Part shown: positions 32,071 through 42,328 of the stretch, piece after piece
Layout of the letters: each line of letters starts with the position of its first letter
Position numbering within the stretch: position 1 is the first letter of the stretch
Notes under the pieces: model-generated
What the model was told of the DNA's origin: nothing
The model's input: only the letters and a program-made list of their open reading frames with translations
Databases searched by the model: none
Made by a program: the position numbers and the translations under genes
Origin: Thelonectria olida
Lineage: Eukaryota; Ascomycota; Sordariomycetes; Hypocreales; Nectriaceae
DNA: 50,324 nt
NCBI GenBank assembly: GCA_020736575.1
Contig: JAGPYM010000103.1
Location: 1 to 50,324, forward strand
Direction of reading: 5' to 3'

Positions 32071-34713
32071 TTAAGGCTCGTCATCATCGTATGGTAAAAA
32101 TGGAGGATAGATAGGCAGGGGCGGCCAGTCAGGCCGAGAATAAGCATGGGTGAACACATGACGTCCAGACCCTACGCACTTTGTCTCTGCGCCCGGTAGC
32201 ATGACCTCTGCTTCTGTATTCCCAGGAATTCGGACTGCCAGGTGCAATTGATCATCTTTCAGCTCCCAGAGAGCGTCCACCTCGCCGTATGGGCTCAAGA
32301 ACCGAGCGTGACAAGATGAGACCGTCGCTCCCGGCACCGGAGAGATCCGTATCCTCTTCCAGCCAGGCTCCAGGGGCTGGATGCCCGCAATCGTGGAGTG
32401 CATCCAGTTTGCCACGGCGCCCAATGCATAGTGATTGAAGCTCGTCATGTTCGACGAGTTCAGCGTGCCGTCGGGCAACATGCTGTCCCAGCGTTCCCAA
32501 ATGGTTGTGGCGCCCATGGTAACAGGGTACAGCCAAGAGGGCGGCTTTCGATGCACAAGCATCCTATAGAAGAGTTGATGTTGGTTGATCTTGTTCAGTG
32601 CATGCCCAAGAATCGGCGTCCCCGCGAAGCCCGTGGCAATTTTAAAGCGCGCGTTGCGTTTAATCAAATGCACCAGACGCGCCGCGGCTGCATCTTGTTG
32701 GCGGGATGTTGGGAAGAGGCAGAAATGGATGGCCAGGGCGAGGGCTGTCTGGGTGTCTGACACGACCCTTCCTTCATCAGTGATGTACGTACGTGAGAAT
32801 TGTGCACGCAGTTCGGTCGCTTGCTCCTCCCACAGCCTGCCCTGCTCTTCATGACCCAAGATGTTGGAGATGCGGGCCATGAGATCTGTCATGCGGATGA
32901 GAAACGCATTCGAAACCAAAATCTCGTCCGTCGGGCCATTGCCCGGGTCATTGGCAGGTGCAGTAGGCTCAAGCCAGTCGCCAAGCTGCGGGTGATTGGG
33001 GTCCCATAAGAGGCTGTTTTCGTCCCGTTTCACACCCTTCTTTAACCACTCGTCCATGTTTGCGTGGAGTTCGGCAAGCAACGCGGTATCGCCAGAGGCT
33101 TGGTAAAGGTCCCACGGCACGCTGATGAGCGCATCCCCCCAGATAGCGGATGATATGTTCGGCCGGCCTTTCCAGATATTAGGTGAGAACAGCGGCGGGA
33201 CACCCGTGCCATCTTCATTTTGCTCACAAGCCAGCCCTCGGAGCCACGTCCTTAGTATGCCGCCGGTATCAAATAGGTAGGCTGCCGTTGGCGTGAAGGC
33301 CTGCAAATCACCAGTCCAGCCTAGGCGCTCATCTCTCTGCGGGCAGTCTGTAGGAACCGAGACAAAATTCCCTTTCATCGACCAGACCACATTCTCGTGC
33401 AGCTTGTTCAGCATTTGGTCTGAACACTCAAACCAACCGGTTCGAGCCATCGATGTGTGGATAACGATGGCGCGGAAGTTGTTGAGGTCAACTTCGTCGA
33501 AGGCATAGCCTATGATCTGGACGTAGCGAAAGCCGTGAAATGTGAATCGAGGCTCATACACCAGAGGATCGCCAGATAAGATGATTGTATCTGTACACTT
33601 GGCGTTGCGAAGCGGCACAGTGGCGCACTCTCCCTTGTCTAGGACCTCAGCATGGATGAGGCGAACCGTGTGTCCCTTCGGACCGGAAAGTTCACACCGT
33701 ATCCAGCCGACCAGATTCTGTCCAAAATCTAGTATGACGCTTCCCCCGGGGCTCTGCAATTTCGTTTGCGCTGGGAGGACCTGTATCCGCCGCACCGGCG
33801 GACTATCGGGTGCTCTCAAGATCGAGAGGTTCAGTTGGCTCAGGCCAACCGGCTGCCAGTCCTCGTCCACAAACGACGGCTCGTTCCAGCCTGGGAAGTC
33901 CAGCCTGGAATCGAAACACTCGCCATCGTAGATTTCAGCTTGGAGTAAGGGGCCGTGGCCCAGTTTCCAATTGCCGTCTGTTCCGATAATCTCTGTACTT
34001 CCGTCGTGGTAAGTGATCATGAGTTGGGCGAACAGGCCAACCGAAAAACCCCAGATATTTCGTTGACCACCCATGAAGCCTAACCTGCCGCAATACCAGC
34101 CCTCAGCGACTTCCGCGGCGATCACATTCATCCCTATCTTCAATTGCGGCAAGACATCGAAGGTCTGATATGACAGTTCATGGTCGTATGACGTCCAGCC
34201 AGGAGCAAGCACATGGTCCCCAACCTTGCTCCCGTTGATGAAACTCTCGTATATCCCTTGAGCTGTGATGTAAAGCCGAGCCCGGTGTGGCGCTTCCTTG
34301 ACTCGAAAAGGCCTCCGGAAGCGCACCGGTCGAAGGGGCGCCGATGGGTCTCGCTTCATTGAAGGTTGGATCAAGAAACAGTGCCAGTCGTTGGTCTTCA
34401 ATAATCCAACTTCGATTTGCAGAGGACTGGACCATGGCGTCCATACTGAATCCCCAGACTGCGCCCGAACCTTGAGCGCCGCAATCTCACACGACTCCAG
34501 GGGTCGCCATGGCCACGGTACATAGAGCGACTGCGAGGACACGGCGACGAATGTTTGGGCTTCGCATTGGAGATCTCGTTGGAGGGAAAATTCATATGCC
34601 TTCTGACACCATTGACGGTCCTGTCCTTCGAATGACCAGGAAATGCGTGGCTTCTCCTCGTTAATTACTGTAAACTCCCGATAGTGCTCGACTCGCAGGT
34701 TGATAATCCTCAT
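32071..34713 (-). CDS. alpha-L-rhamnosidase, glycoside hydrolase family 78
   Basis: A single exon of 880 residues from ATG 34713 (MRIINLRVEHYREFTVINEE). An earlier in-frame GTG exists but is not a fungal start. The order is as in GH78: an N-terminal beta-sandwich with PRISWSFEGQ, a second one with LYITAQGIYESFINGSKVGD and LAPGWTSYDHELSYQTFDVL, then the (alpha/alpha)6 catalytic barrel. The catalytic core carries PTDCPQRDERLGWTGDLQAF, whose acidic residues include the general acid. WGDALISVPWDLYQASGD and SFNHYALGAVANWMH are further blocks. No signal peptide is evident, so the enzyme may be intracellular and act on imported rhamnosides. It removes terminal alpha-L-rhamnose from plant glycosides or pectin fragments. 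The neighbouring regulators and transporter fit such a role. Confidence 0.93.
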   Translation of the reverse strand: MRIINLRVEHYREFTVINEEKPRISWSFEGQDRQWCQKAYEFSLQRDLQCEAQTFVAVSSQSLYVPWPWRPLESCEIAALKVRAQSGDSVWTPWSSPLQIEVGLLKTNDWHCFLIQPSMKRDPSAPLRPVRFRRPFRVKEAPHRARLYITAQGIYESFINGSKVGDHVLAPGWTSYDHELSYQTFDVLPQLKIGMNVIAAEVAEGWYCGRLGFMGGQRNIWGFSVGLFAQLMITYHDGSTEIIGTDGNWKLGHGPLLQAEIYDGECFDSRLDFPGWNEPSFVDEDWQPVGLSQLNLSILRAPDSPPVRRIQVLPAQTKLQSPGGSVILDFGQNLVGWIRCELSGPKGHTVRLIHAEVLDKGECATVPLRNAKCTDTIILSGDPLVYEPRFTFHGFRYVQIIGYAFDEVDLNNFRAIVIHTSMARTGWFECSDQMLNKLHENVVWSMKGNFVSVPTDCPQRDERLGWTGDLQAFTPTAAYLFDTGGILRTWLRGLACEQNEDGTGVPPLFSPNIWKGRPNISSAIWGDALISVPWDLYQASGDTALLAELHANMDEWLKKGVKRDENSLLWDPNHPQLGDWLEPTAPANDPGNGPTDEILVSNAFLIRMTDLMARISNILGHEEQGRLWEEQATELRAQFSRTYITDEGRVVSDTQTALALAIHFCLFPTSRQQDAAAARLVHLIKRNARFKIATGFAGTPILGHALNKINQHQLFYRMLVHRKPPSWLYPVTMGATTIWERWDSMLPDGTLNSSNMTSFNHYALGAVANWMHSTIAGIQPLEPGWKRIRISPVPGATVSSCHARFLSPYGEVDALWELKDDQLHLAVRIPGNTEAEVMLPGAETKCVGSGRHVFTHAYSRPDWPPLPIYPPFLPYDDDEP

Positions 34714-34777
34714 ATTGACGGACGCGTTTGGGGCTATCCCGGGTTCGTAGTAACGATTGGATGGGTCCCGCCTCACT

Positions 34778-34804
34778 CAGTTGGGGCAGTTGGGGCAGTT
34801 GGGG
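34778..34804 (+). repeat. triple 9-bp direct repeat upstream of the rhamnosidase gene
   Basis: CAGTTGGGG occurs three times head to tail (34778, 34787, 34796), about 65 bp before the rhamnosidase start. It may be a regulator-binding array or simple slippage. Confidence 0.5.
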
Positions 34805-35343
34805 GGAACGTGACTGCGCAGCTTGCTACGAATAAACCACTATTGTGGTCTATTAAATGATGTTGAGGACTCCTCGAAGGGTAAGTCTTGTCGGGGACAA
34901 GCCCCGAAGAAAGTAACCATCACTTGGAGCGTGGTGGGCACGCTCCATTCGCTGCAAGATAACCCGAGCAGGGCTTCCTAGTAAACTATACCTTTTTGGG
35001 CACCCCAGTCGTCTGGGGGGGTCAAGTGATCGCGAACGAGTCAAGCAGACCTTGTTCTCACCAACAACGCGAACTGTGAACAAAGCCGATCTCAACTGCC
35101 GGGTGAGACCGAGGCTAACGGATATTGCAGCGCATCCTGCCCCTCCTTGATTAAGATAGTCTCGAGGCGACGATCCTCGCACCTCTGTAGTTGGTGAAAC
35201 GAGTATCTCCAATCAACTCACTCCGATCAACTCAGGTCGCTAGGCGTGTCGGACTACGTTGTCAAGTTTCAATCTCTAACAGGCCCTAACTAGTTACCGC
35301 TCAGCTCCGAGCCTCCTGCAGCCGGTACCCGAAGCCCCAAACC
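34805..35343. other. divergent promoter between rhamnosidase and regulator-like gene
   Basis: About 540 bp between divergent starts. ATCAACTCA occurs twice near 35212-35234. No Zn2Cys6 motif can be read upstream of the regulator-like gene in any frame I checked. Confidence 0.4.
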
Positions 35344-37066
35344 ATGCGTAGTCCACCCAACCAGTCATGGTGGTCCTCGTCGGTCGAATCTACACTGGCC
35401 TGGCCGAGCCTCCGCCCCTACCATCTCTTGCAGGCGCCTCTGACCTCAGTTATTGATATGGACGACGAGATCAATTCTGCAGGGTTGAATGCCGACCCAC
35501 GGTGCGCTTCAGTAAGCCTCCCGCCACATCTTCGCGGAGCGCATACAGCCCCTTCCCATGGAGCACTCGACGACAGGTCGGAAATGACGCAGCTTGTTGG
35601 TCAATTCTTGAAGTACATCCACGCCAAGCAGCCCATAGTTGACCCCGGCCTCCTCTTCAACCAAATCGCGGTGGTGGAGGAGGAAGGTCTTGGCTGGGAC
35701 GCCCCCACGTGTCTGCTGGTAACTAGCACATATCCCAAGAGCCTCAATGCTGGGATGACCAAGGTTTTGCTGATAGTCGAAACAGTTGATTGCCTGCGCG
35801 CTGGGCGGTATCTGCACGCCGTATGACCACAGCCTGCTGGAGGAATATTCAAAGCCGTCAATAGACCCCGAGCAGTACCTTCGCAGCCGTGAGTACTTCG
35901 ATGCCGGCCGTAAAAGGCTTGGTTTGGTCATGGGCCATGCCAGCACCATCGGTGCGCAGTGTTTCTTCCTTACTGCGGGCTATTATGTGACTATATTCAA
36001 ACCGCTGGCGTCATGGAGATGCTTGAACAATGCGAGCCTGATGTGTAAGGATGTCTTGATGAAGATCCTGGGCGAGTCGGCTATGACCCAGGGGGCTTTG
36101 GGGAACGTGAACGAGAAGCTGGATAATTCACATCGCAAACTATTCTGGAGTTGCCTAAAGACAGAGAGGTTCGAATCCGTATCTCAGTCGCTTCCCGCGC
36201 CGAACCCACTATGCTGATCCGTACGCAGAGAAGTCGCTACTGAACTGGGATTTGAGATTGCAAACATGCATCTCATCCAGTATGAGAACCCGCCGTCCCT
36301 TCTGCCGGATCTGGAGCCCTCCTGGGCGCCTGCGTCTGACATACTCGATGGCTCGGCTTCGTCGGCCGCACGACACGAGCAGAGCTGGTTGTATTACTTG
36401 ACGGACATTTCACTTCGCAAGTTAGAAATCAGAATCGATTCATTTTTCGCCACACAACAGGCCAAGCAGCATGAACCAGCCATGGAGGCTCGCGAATCAT
36501 TCTACAGCGATATCCTCGCCACCCTAGCGGATTTAGACCAACAGATTATGGACCATTTCACACATCTCCCAGACTCCATCACCATAGAGACGGACGACTC
36601 CGGCCACTCCCCTGACGACTTGCGGGAGTATCTGAGACTCCGAATGATCATCATCCGCCACACCTTGAGCAGGCCGGCCATCCACTTCATGCTTCATGGA
36701 GACCTCGACGGGCTATCCACGCCACTGCGAACCCGGGCGGTTGAGATGGCCAACAGAGCGCTCCAGGTTGACACATACCTTGTGACCCACGGCTTGACTA
36801 CACACCGTCATCCCGGGACCTGGCTCGGTGTTCGCTATTGCGCACGCGCGGGTTTAGAGCTGATAGCCACAGCAAAGAGTTCCATTCCCGATCTAGAGCC
36901 CCCCCCAACATGGGAGTTGGGCATGCAGAAACTCAAAACTGCCCTTACGTACTGGGGTGCTGAGAGTGCGGATGCCAGAATGTATCTTGAGTGGATTGTG
37001 CGCTTGGAGTTGCCACCGGAAGCTGAAGCTGGCGACGCACCTGTATGTAGCTCTATGTTAAGATAA
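35344..37066 (+). CDS. fungal-specific transcription-factor-like protein lacking a zinc cluster
   Basis: Exons 35344-35718, 35786-36168 and 36229-37066 give 531 residues in frame. The middle homology region of Zn2Cys6 regulators is clear: LKYIHAKQPIVDPGLLF, LGWDAPTCLLLIACALG, EYFDAGRKRLGL, AQCFFLTAGYYVTIFKPL, then LFWSCLKTEREVATELGFEI. The C-terminal half (RLRMIIIRHTLSRPAIHFML) also fits. No CysX2CysX6Cys motif lies at the N-terminus or in the upstream DNA, so the protein may not bind DNA by itself. It may be a truncated paralogue of the gene next to it, or act by pairing with another regulator. Its stop is only 12 bp from the stop of the convergent regulator at 37079. Likely nuclear. Confidence 0.8.
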
Positions 37067-37078
37067 CGGCAGGGCCGA

Positions 37079-39219
37079 TCATGCCATATCAAAGCGGCTA
37101 AGCAAATGCCCGCACTGCCACGTGCTAGTCCCTTCTTCGTGCGAAAGCAGCATCCTGGTATGGCCCGCAACTAGGTAACGCCATTCCGCGGGCAGCGTCA
37201 GCGGATGACAATGGGCAAAATCTACCTCTCCGTAGGAGGCTTTCGTTTTGGCGTAGTACACGGCTAGGAGCATCAAGCACCCCGCATATGAGAAACGATA
37301 CGAAAAATCGGCTTCAAGGTTGTGACAACACGAACTGCTAGATGCGTCGCTAGGGGATGATGACGGCTGGCTCGACCGAGGATCCTTGAGCTGCCATTTG
37401 TCGAGGTGCGACCGCAACACCTCGGCTGTCAACGAGAGGCACTCATCTGCAAGACCTGCTATCTCAACTAAGATGTATTTGGGTGACTGAAGAGGTGGCA
37501 GATTGGCGCCTGAGTCTAGCTTTTGCAGTAGGCGTGGCGAGAGGTGCAGGTGCAGGCACACGCATACGCGCAGCAGGCGTGCTGTGAGCTCTCTTTTCTG
37601 AATATCTCTGTCTTCGGGAACTGCGGCACTGGGTGTTTCACCTAGCTGAGGCCACTGCGTTGTTCCTTCAAGGACGACGATGCTGCCGTGCGCCAGATTG
37701 TTCAGACGCGATCGGCAATCGGCTACTTGAGCAAGGAGCGAATATAGGTCAAGCCAAATGGAGATTGACGAGACGGAGGCCAAGAGTCTGCTGATGTCTT
37801 TTCGAATGGAATGCAACTGTTGTAGATTGGCGGAGATTTCGGGAGCTGCGTCTCCGGCCGTGTCAAGGAGCCCAGGTCTTGAGTTGTGTAGAAGAATCTC
37901 GTTGGCAGCGTCTTCTCGGCCGCCGTATGGAGATAGCCCTAGTTCAATATTCAGACGCCTGCGGAAATCGAGTTAGTGCCATTACTGTGATAGGGTATTT
38001 GCAGGAATTGGGATCCTACTGGAACAGGTCGGCGCAGAGAAGATGGATGAGCCTCGCCAGAGGCCTCTCTTCATCCATCATGCTTGAGCAGAATTCCCGA
38101 TTGCTTGAGCTCTCGACAGCACGGTGGAACATGTTGCGAGCCCTTCGCGGCGCGCAGTTCTGCAGGTGCCAGAAGCCCGCCAGACACAGGCATTGTGCGG
38201 TGAGCAGGCCGGCAGGCGCGTCGAGAGCCCAGCCGAGTCTCCGTTTCGCCATGGTCCAGTACTGATAGGCAAGGAGGCGCGAGGCCGGCACACCAGGAAT
38301 TGCGGGCGAAACGACTGAAGATGGGCTCCTGGAGATGGTTTGCGGCGTCAAGGCTGTGCTGTCAGTGGTAGGGCAGTCGCATAGTGAGGCGAGAGCGCAG
38401 ACCAAAAAGACGAGGCAGGCCTCAGCAGTCCAGCCACCATCATTCTCGGCCACATCGCGGATGCAGCGAGCGAGCCAAGGCCTGCTGATAATGGGATATC
38501 GGTCCAGGAACTGTTGCTCAAAGCGTTGCCGCAACCTTTGGAGTGTGTTGGCGGACGTGTCGGCGCTGGCCTTGGAGTGGATGGATCTGTCAGGTTCGTA
38601 CGCATCCGTGGCGCTGGTGGGGTTTTGAACTGGGTTTGGGAGCTGGGCTTTCAGTATATCCCACTCTAGGATGCTCTCAGCACTCGGGATAGGGAGGAAG
38701 CAGTCCTCGCCGCCTCGGGCACGAGTCCAAGTGCTCCGCTGCTGGCTCGACTGGTCCGTACTATTACTACTGCTCGGCAGTGCGGCCGAGGCATGATTGA
38801 GCGACTGGTCAGTAGACGATCCGCTTGATGCACTGAGGATCTCATTCTTTGCCCTGGAAATAGCATCAAGTATCTGACTGCCCCAATCATCCAGTCTACG
38901 CAGTCAAGAAACGTTAGTACCACCATCACAAACCAAGCGGAGGTTCCACTCACGGGCTCGTCTGACTATTCTGGCCGCGAACGCAAGGATGGCGGCGCTG
39001 CTGGCACCAGGTACACGTGGGAAAGCCAACGCAACGAGTCTTCCGCAGCCTGCACGCTTCACACGCAAGGCCAGTACGGGTACTGGGCGCCAGAGAGCCA
39101 CTGTTCTCGTTTGCCAGCTGCTGGAGTTCTGGATCCAGCTCACCGCCACCCTCGGGACATCGGGTGTCCTGTCGTTTGGTGCGCTTCCGGGCTGGTTGTG
39201 TCGCGTTGCTAGCTGCCAT
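37079..39219 (-). CDS. Zn2Cys6 transcription factor
   Basis: Exons 38954-39219, 38020-38895 and 37079-37958 encode 673 residues. The zinc cluster is complete: C-x2-C-x6-C-x5-C-x2-C-x6-C, read as ACEACRLRKTRC followed by VGFPTCTWCQQRRHPC, near residues 51-78. A Ser/Gln-rich linker leads to the fungal middle homology region: QQFLDRYPIISRPWLARCI, GGWTAEACLVFLVCALA, YWTMAKRRLGWALD and AQCLCLAGFWHLQN. These blocks parallel those in the convergent neighbour. An upstream in-frame ATG (39303) would add 28 residues, but a TATA-like stretch and palindrome fall inside that segment, so 39219 was preferred. Its divergence from the sugar transporter and closeness to the rhamnosidase suggest it controls their expression. 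Confidence 0.9.
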
Positions 39220-39259
39220 GATGCGGGTGGCAGATGGGCAGCGAAATGGGGATGAAATG

Positions 39260-39276
39260 TCGGGGAACAGCCCCGA
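39260..39276. promoter_or_regulatory. palindrome TCGGGG-N5-CCCCGA, a CGG-N9-CCG candidate site
   Basis: The perfect inverted repeat contains CGG and CCG triplets 9 bp apart, the form bound by dimeric Zn2Cys6 proteins. It sits next to the minus-strand TATA-like sequence of the zinc-cluster gene, so autoregulation is plausible. Binding is inferred, not shown. Confidence 0.45.
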
Positions 39277-39304
39277 GATATAAGTGAAGCCCCGCCCCCT
39301 CATT

Positions 39305-39317
39305 CCCCGGACCCCGG
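39305..39317 (-). promoter_or_regulatory. two CCGGGG hexamers matching the CreA consensus SYGGRG
   Basis: CCCCGG at 39305-39310 and 39312-39317 read as CCGGGG on the minus strand, 7 bp apart. Paired sites of this kind mediate glucose repression in Aspergillus-type fungi. The area is generally GC-rich, so chance is possible. Confidence 0.4.
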
Positions 39318-39496
39318 ACTCGGCTAACCTTGACCCCCCTGCGTGCTATCACCAATTTGGCCGCCTGCAACCTTGTTTGTAGCTTGGCAGGCGTGATAAC
39401 TAGGGCAACTTGTATAAATAATACCATTGTCGCTTGTCCACTTCTTCAATCCATCCTCTATTGCCCACCAAGAACCAAACATCATCGACTATCGCC

Positions 39497-41135
39497 ATGC
39501 AGCAGGAGGACAAGCCCAGCGTCGAGGTGGTCGAGAAGGGGAACGAGGCCTTGGCCATCAACCCTCATGATTCCACTACCATCTCCTTCAAGCAGTCGCT
39601 GAGAGAGAGCTATAAATCCATCATCTTTAGCATCCTGATGGCGACCGGCCCCATGGCCTTTGGCTTTGACATCATCATCGTCGGCGTTGTTCCAGCTTTT
39701 CCAGCCTTCCTGTAGGTTACCTCAGTGCTCCCTTTCTTCTTATTCTGTGGCTTTCTAAAGCCGTCCCGACGTGCTGACACAATAACACAGGCAGAACTTC
39801 GGTGAGCTTCACCGCGGAGCGCCTATCTTGCCATCGCTGTGGCTATCTCTGTGGAATGCCTCCATGCAGATCGGCCTCATGCTGGGTTCCGTAACCAACG
39901 GCTGGGTTGCGGATCGCTTCGGCCGCAAGTTTGCCATGATGGCCGGCGCCGTTGTCACTTCAGCCGGCATTGCAGTAGTATACACTTGCGACTTGAGCGA
40001 GAGCATGAATCACCGCCGCGGTACCTTCCTGGCTGGCAAGATTGTCATCGGTATGGGTCTGAGCATGATGGCTACCACATGCATGACCTACAACTCGGAG
40101 ATCGTGCCATCCAAGCTTCGAGGCCTTGCTCTGTCCCTGTTCCAGTTTCAACTCGTCTTCGGTCAGCTGATCGCCGCCGTCGTTGCCGGTAGCCAGATCC
40201 CCAACGGCTTCCAGAGAGCGTCCTACCGCATCTGCTTCGCCACCCAGTGGGCCCTAGCCGGCGCGGCCTTCCTCTCGGCGCTGGTTGTGCCCGAGTCTCC
40301 GGTGTGGCTGCTCCGTCGAAACGATGAGCAGGGAGCCCGGAAGTCGTTCCGTTGGCTTCACGGACCTGCCAATGTCGAGGCCGCCATGGTCGTCATGCAG
40401 TCAACTCTTGAGCACGAAAAACAAGAGCAGGCCAACGTCGCCGACGTCACCTGGGCGGAATGCTTCAGAGGCCAGAACCGTCGCCGCATGCGCATCATCA
40501 TCTACGCCAGCATCGTGCAGCAGTTCCACGGTCTCACCTTCGTCGCCAATGGCACTTACTTTATGATTATCGCTGGGCTCTCCCCGAAGAGCTCCATCAC
40601 GGTTCTCGAGATTGCCTCCGGTCTGTCCCTCGTCGCCATCATGATTTCCTGGATTCTGACCAACTATGTCGGCCGCAGACGCTCTATGCTGGGCTGCACG
40701 GCCTTCTTGGCCGTGGTCTGGCTCTCTGTGGGAATCACTGGCTTCTACTCAACCCCGGCGGCCCTTTGGTATATGGGCGTCATGATCAATCTGGTTATGG
40801 TCTTCTTCAATGTCGGCGCCGGCCCAGTCATCCCCATCATCGCTGCCGAAACCTCATCCGTCCGGCTTCGTGCAAAGGCCAACGCCATTGGCTTTATGTG
40901 CAGCGGCTTCGCGTCGTTGGTTTTCAATATCTCCGTCCCCTACATATTCAATGCGGATGAGGGCAATCTGGGTGGCAAAACTGGCCTCATGTTTGCCGCT
41001 CTGTGTGCTATTGCCTGGCTGGTGTTTTTCCTTGAGCTACCAGAGATGAAGAACCGTACTTACCTACAACTGGATGAGATGTTTGAGAAGAATGTTAGGA
41101 CGCGAGACTTCCGCAAGTACCAGTGCTCTATTTGA
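39497..41135 (+). CDS. MFS sugar transporter (Sugar_tr family)
   Basis: Exons 39497-39711 and 39791-41135 encode 519 residues. The length and layout are those of a 12-helix sugar:proton symporter. Helix 1 (FSILMATGPMAFGFDIIIVG) follows a hydrophilic N-terminus. The family signature NGWVADRFGRKFAMM lies between helices 2 and 3. SEIVPSKLRGLALS, PESPVWLL at the start of the central loop, QQFHGLTFVANGTYF in helix 7 and PIIAAETSSVRLRAKANAIG are all expected blocks. The C-terminal tail is cytoplasmic. The ATG at 39497 follows a C+T-rich leader. Relatives carry hexoses, alpha-glucosides, quinate or rhamnose; the substrate cannot be fixed from sequence. Its place beside a rhamnosidase and a zinc-cluster regulator suggests rhamnose or a rhamnoside. 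Confidence 0.92.
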
Positions 41136-41565
41136 GTATCCTACTCGAATTAAGTGTTGAAATCCGGTGGACTAAACTTCAGCCCAAACTAACAAGCTGA
41201 ATGCCAGCAGAGTTCCGTGCAATAGAGGAAGCGCTGTAGTGTCGGGACACTTTAGTTTTCACGCATGCAATGCTAAAGTATTATAGGGGCATGCTCTAGA
41301 TATCAGTTATTATTATATATAAGCTCCTCGCAATAATAATAGGAGAATCATTTTAATCTATTTAATATCTTTTTAACTATGTAAAACTATATTAGCGCCC
41401 GCATATAGGAGCTAAATATATTACTCTCTTATTTAAAAAAAGAATTAAAGCAGCTAATAGTAAAAAGAATTTTATATATATATATATATATTATTTAATA
41501 AATATAAGGCTTAAAAAGTCCCCTTTAAAAAAATATAATATATATTAAATAAGAATTTTTATATT

Positions 41566-41725
41566 AAAAGTAATTAATATTAAAAGTAATTAATAATAAA
41601 AGTAATTAATATTAAAAGTAATTAATAATAAAAGTAATTAATAATAAAAGTAATTAATAATAAAAGTAATTAATAATAAAAGTAATTAATAATAAAAGTA
41701 ATTAATAATAAAAGTAATTATTAGT
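41566..41725 (+). repeat. tandem repeat, 16-bp unit, ten copies
   Basis: Unit AAAAGTAATTAATAAT, with AAAAGTAATTAATATT as a variant. Copies start at 41566, 41582, 41598 and every 16 bp to 41710; the last one diverges. It lies inside the AT-rich block. Confidence 0.95.
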
Positions 41726-41801
41726 ATTTTATAAATAAAATTTATTATTTTTATATTATAGCTTAAGTTTTAATATATATAATTAAACTTACTTATTTTA
41801 A

Positions 41802-42016
41802 TAGGGAGGGGCAAGCTGCTAGAAACAAACTAATAACCTAATAGCTTAAAAGGCTAGGAAGGAAATATCTATTTAAAAGGGCTAGGCAGATTGGGTTAAA
41901 AGGCTAGGTCGGTCAGGTCGAAGGGAAAGGAAGAGGTCGGTTTAAGTTAGATAGATTAAATAAAAGAAAGTTATTTAAAAATATTAAAATCTAAGTCCCG
42001 GGCCGCAGCCCGGGTC
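41802..42016 (+). other. island that escaped most C-to-T change, with a GC hairpin
   Basis: This patch retains CpA, CpG and runs such as GGGAGGGGCAAGCTGC, GGTCGGTCAGGTCG and CCCGGGCCGCAGCCCGGG. The last, at 41997-42014, is a 7-bp perfect stem (CCCGGGC/GCCCGGG) with a CGCA loop. It resembles an unmutated linker between decayed copies; a purine-rich GGCTAGG-type word recurs in it. No gene is seen. Confidence 0.5.
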
Positions 42017-42232
42017 AAATTATAAGAAATAAAATGGCATATCTTTTTAATCTTACTATAAAAAATAGGGCCCTTTTTATTTCTATTTGCAGTTAAAAGC
42101 TAAATTATATAATACTAGGTTATATAATAGCTGCTTAATTAAATAGCTAGCCTGGTTAAAAGTTAAGAGTTTTAAATTCCTATTTTATTATATAAATTTT
42201 TAACTAATTATAAATAAATAAACCTTTTTAAA

Positions 42233-42328
42233 TTATAATAATTTAAAGTTATAATAATTTAAAGTTATAATAATTTAAAGTTATAATAATTTAAAGTTAT
42301 AATAATTTAAAGTTATAATAATTTAAAA
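42233..42328 (+). repeat. tandem repeat, 16-bp unit, six copies
   Basis: Unit TTATAATAATTTAAAG, copies starting at 42233 and every 16 bp; the sixth ends AAAA instead of AAAG. The unit differs from that at 41566, but the period is the same. Confidence 0.93.

Larger units (their letters stand above)
39220..39496. promoter_or_regulatory. shared divergent promoter of regulator and sugar transporter
   Basis: 277 bp between two divergent starts. A TATA-like box GTATAAATA lies at 39412-39420, 77 bp before the transporter ATG; a second, on the minus strand, lies near 39277-39283, about 60 bp before the regulator ATG. A C+T-rich stretch precedes the transporter start. The segment includes the palindrome at 39260-39276 and the two CCCCGG hexamers listed separately. 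Confidence 0.6.

Noticed and set aside
39220..39303. earlier ATG (39303) as start of the zinc-cluster regulator
   Set aside because: It would place the palindrome and TATA-like sequence in coding DNA; the ATG at 39219 gives a usual N-terminus. It cannot be fully excluded.
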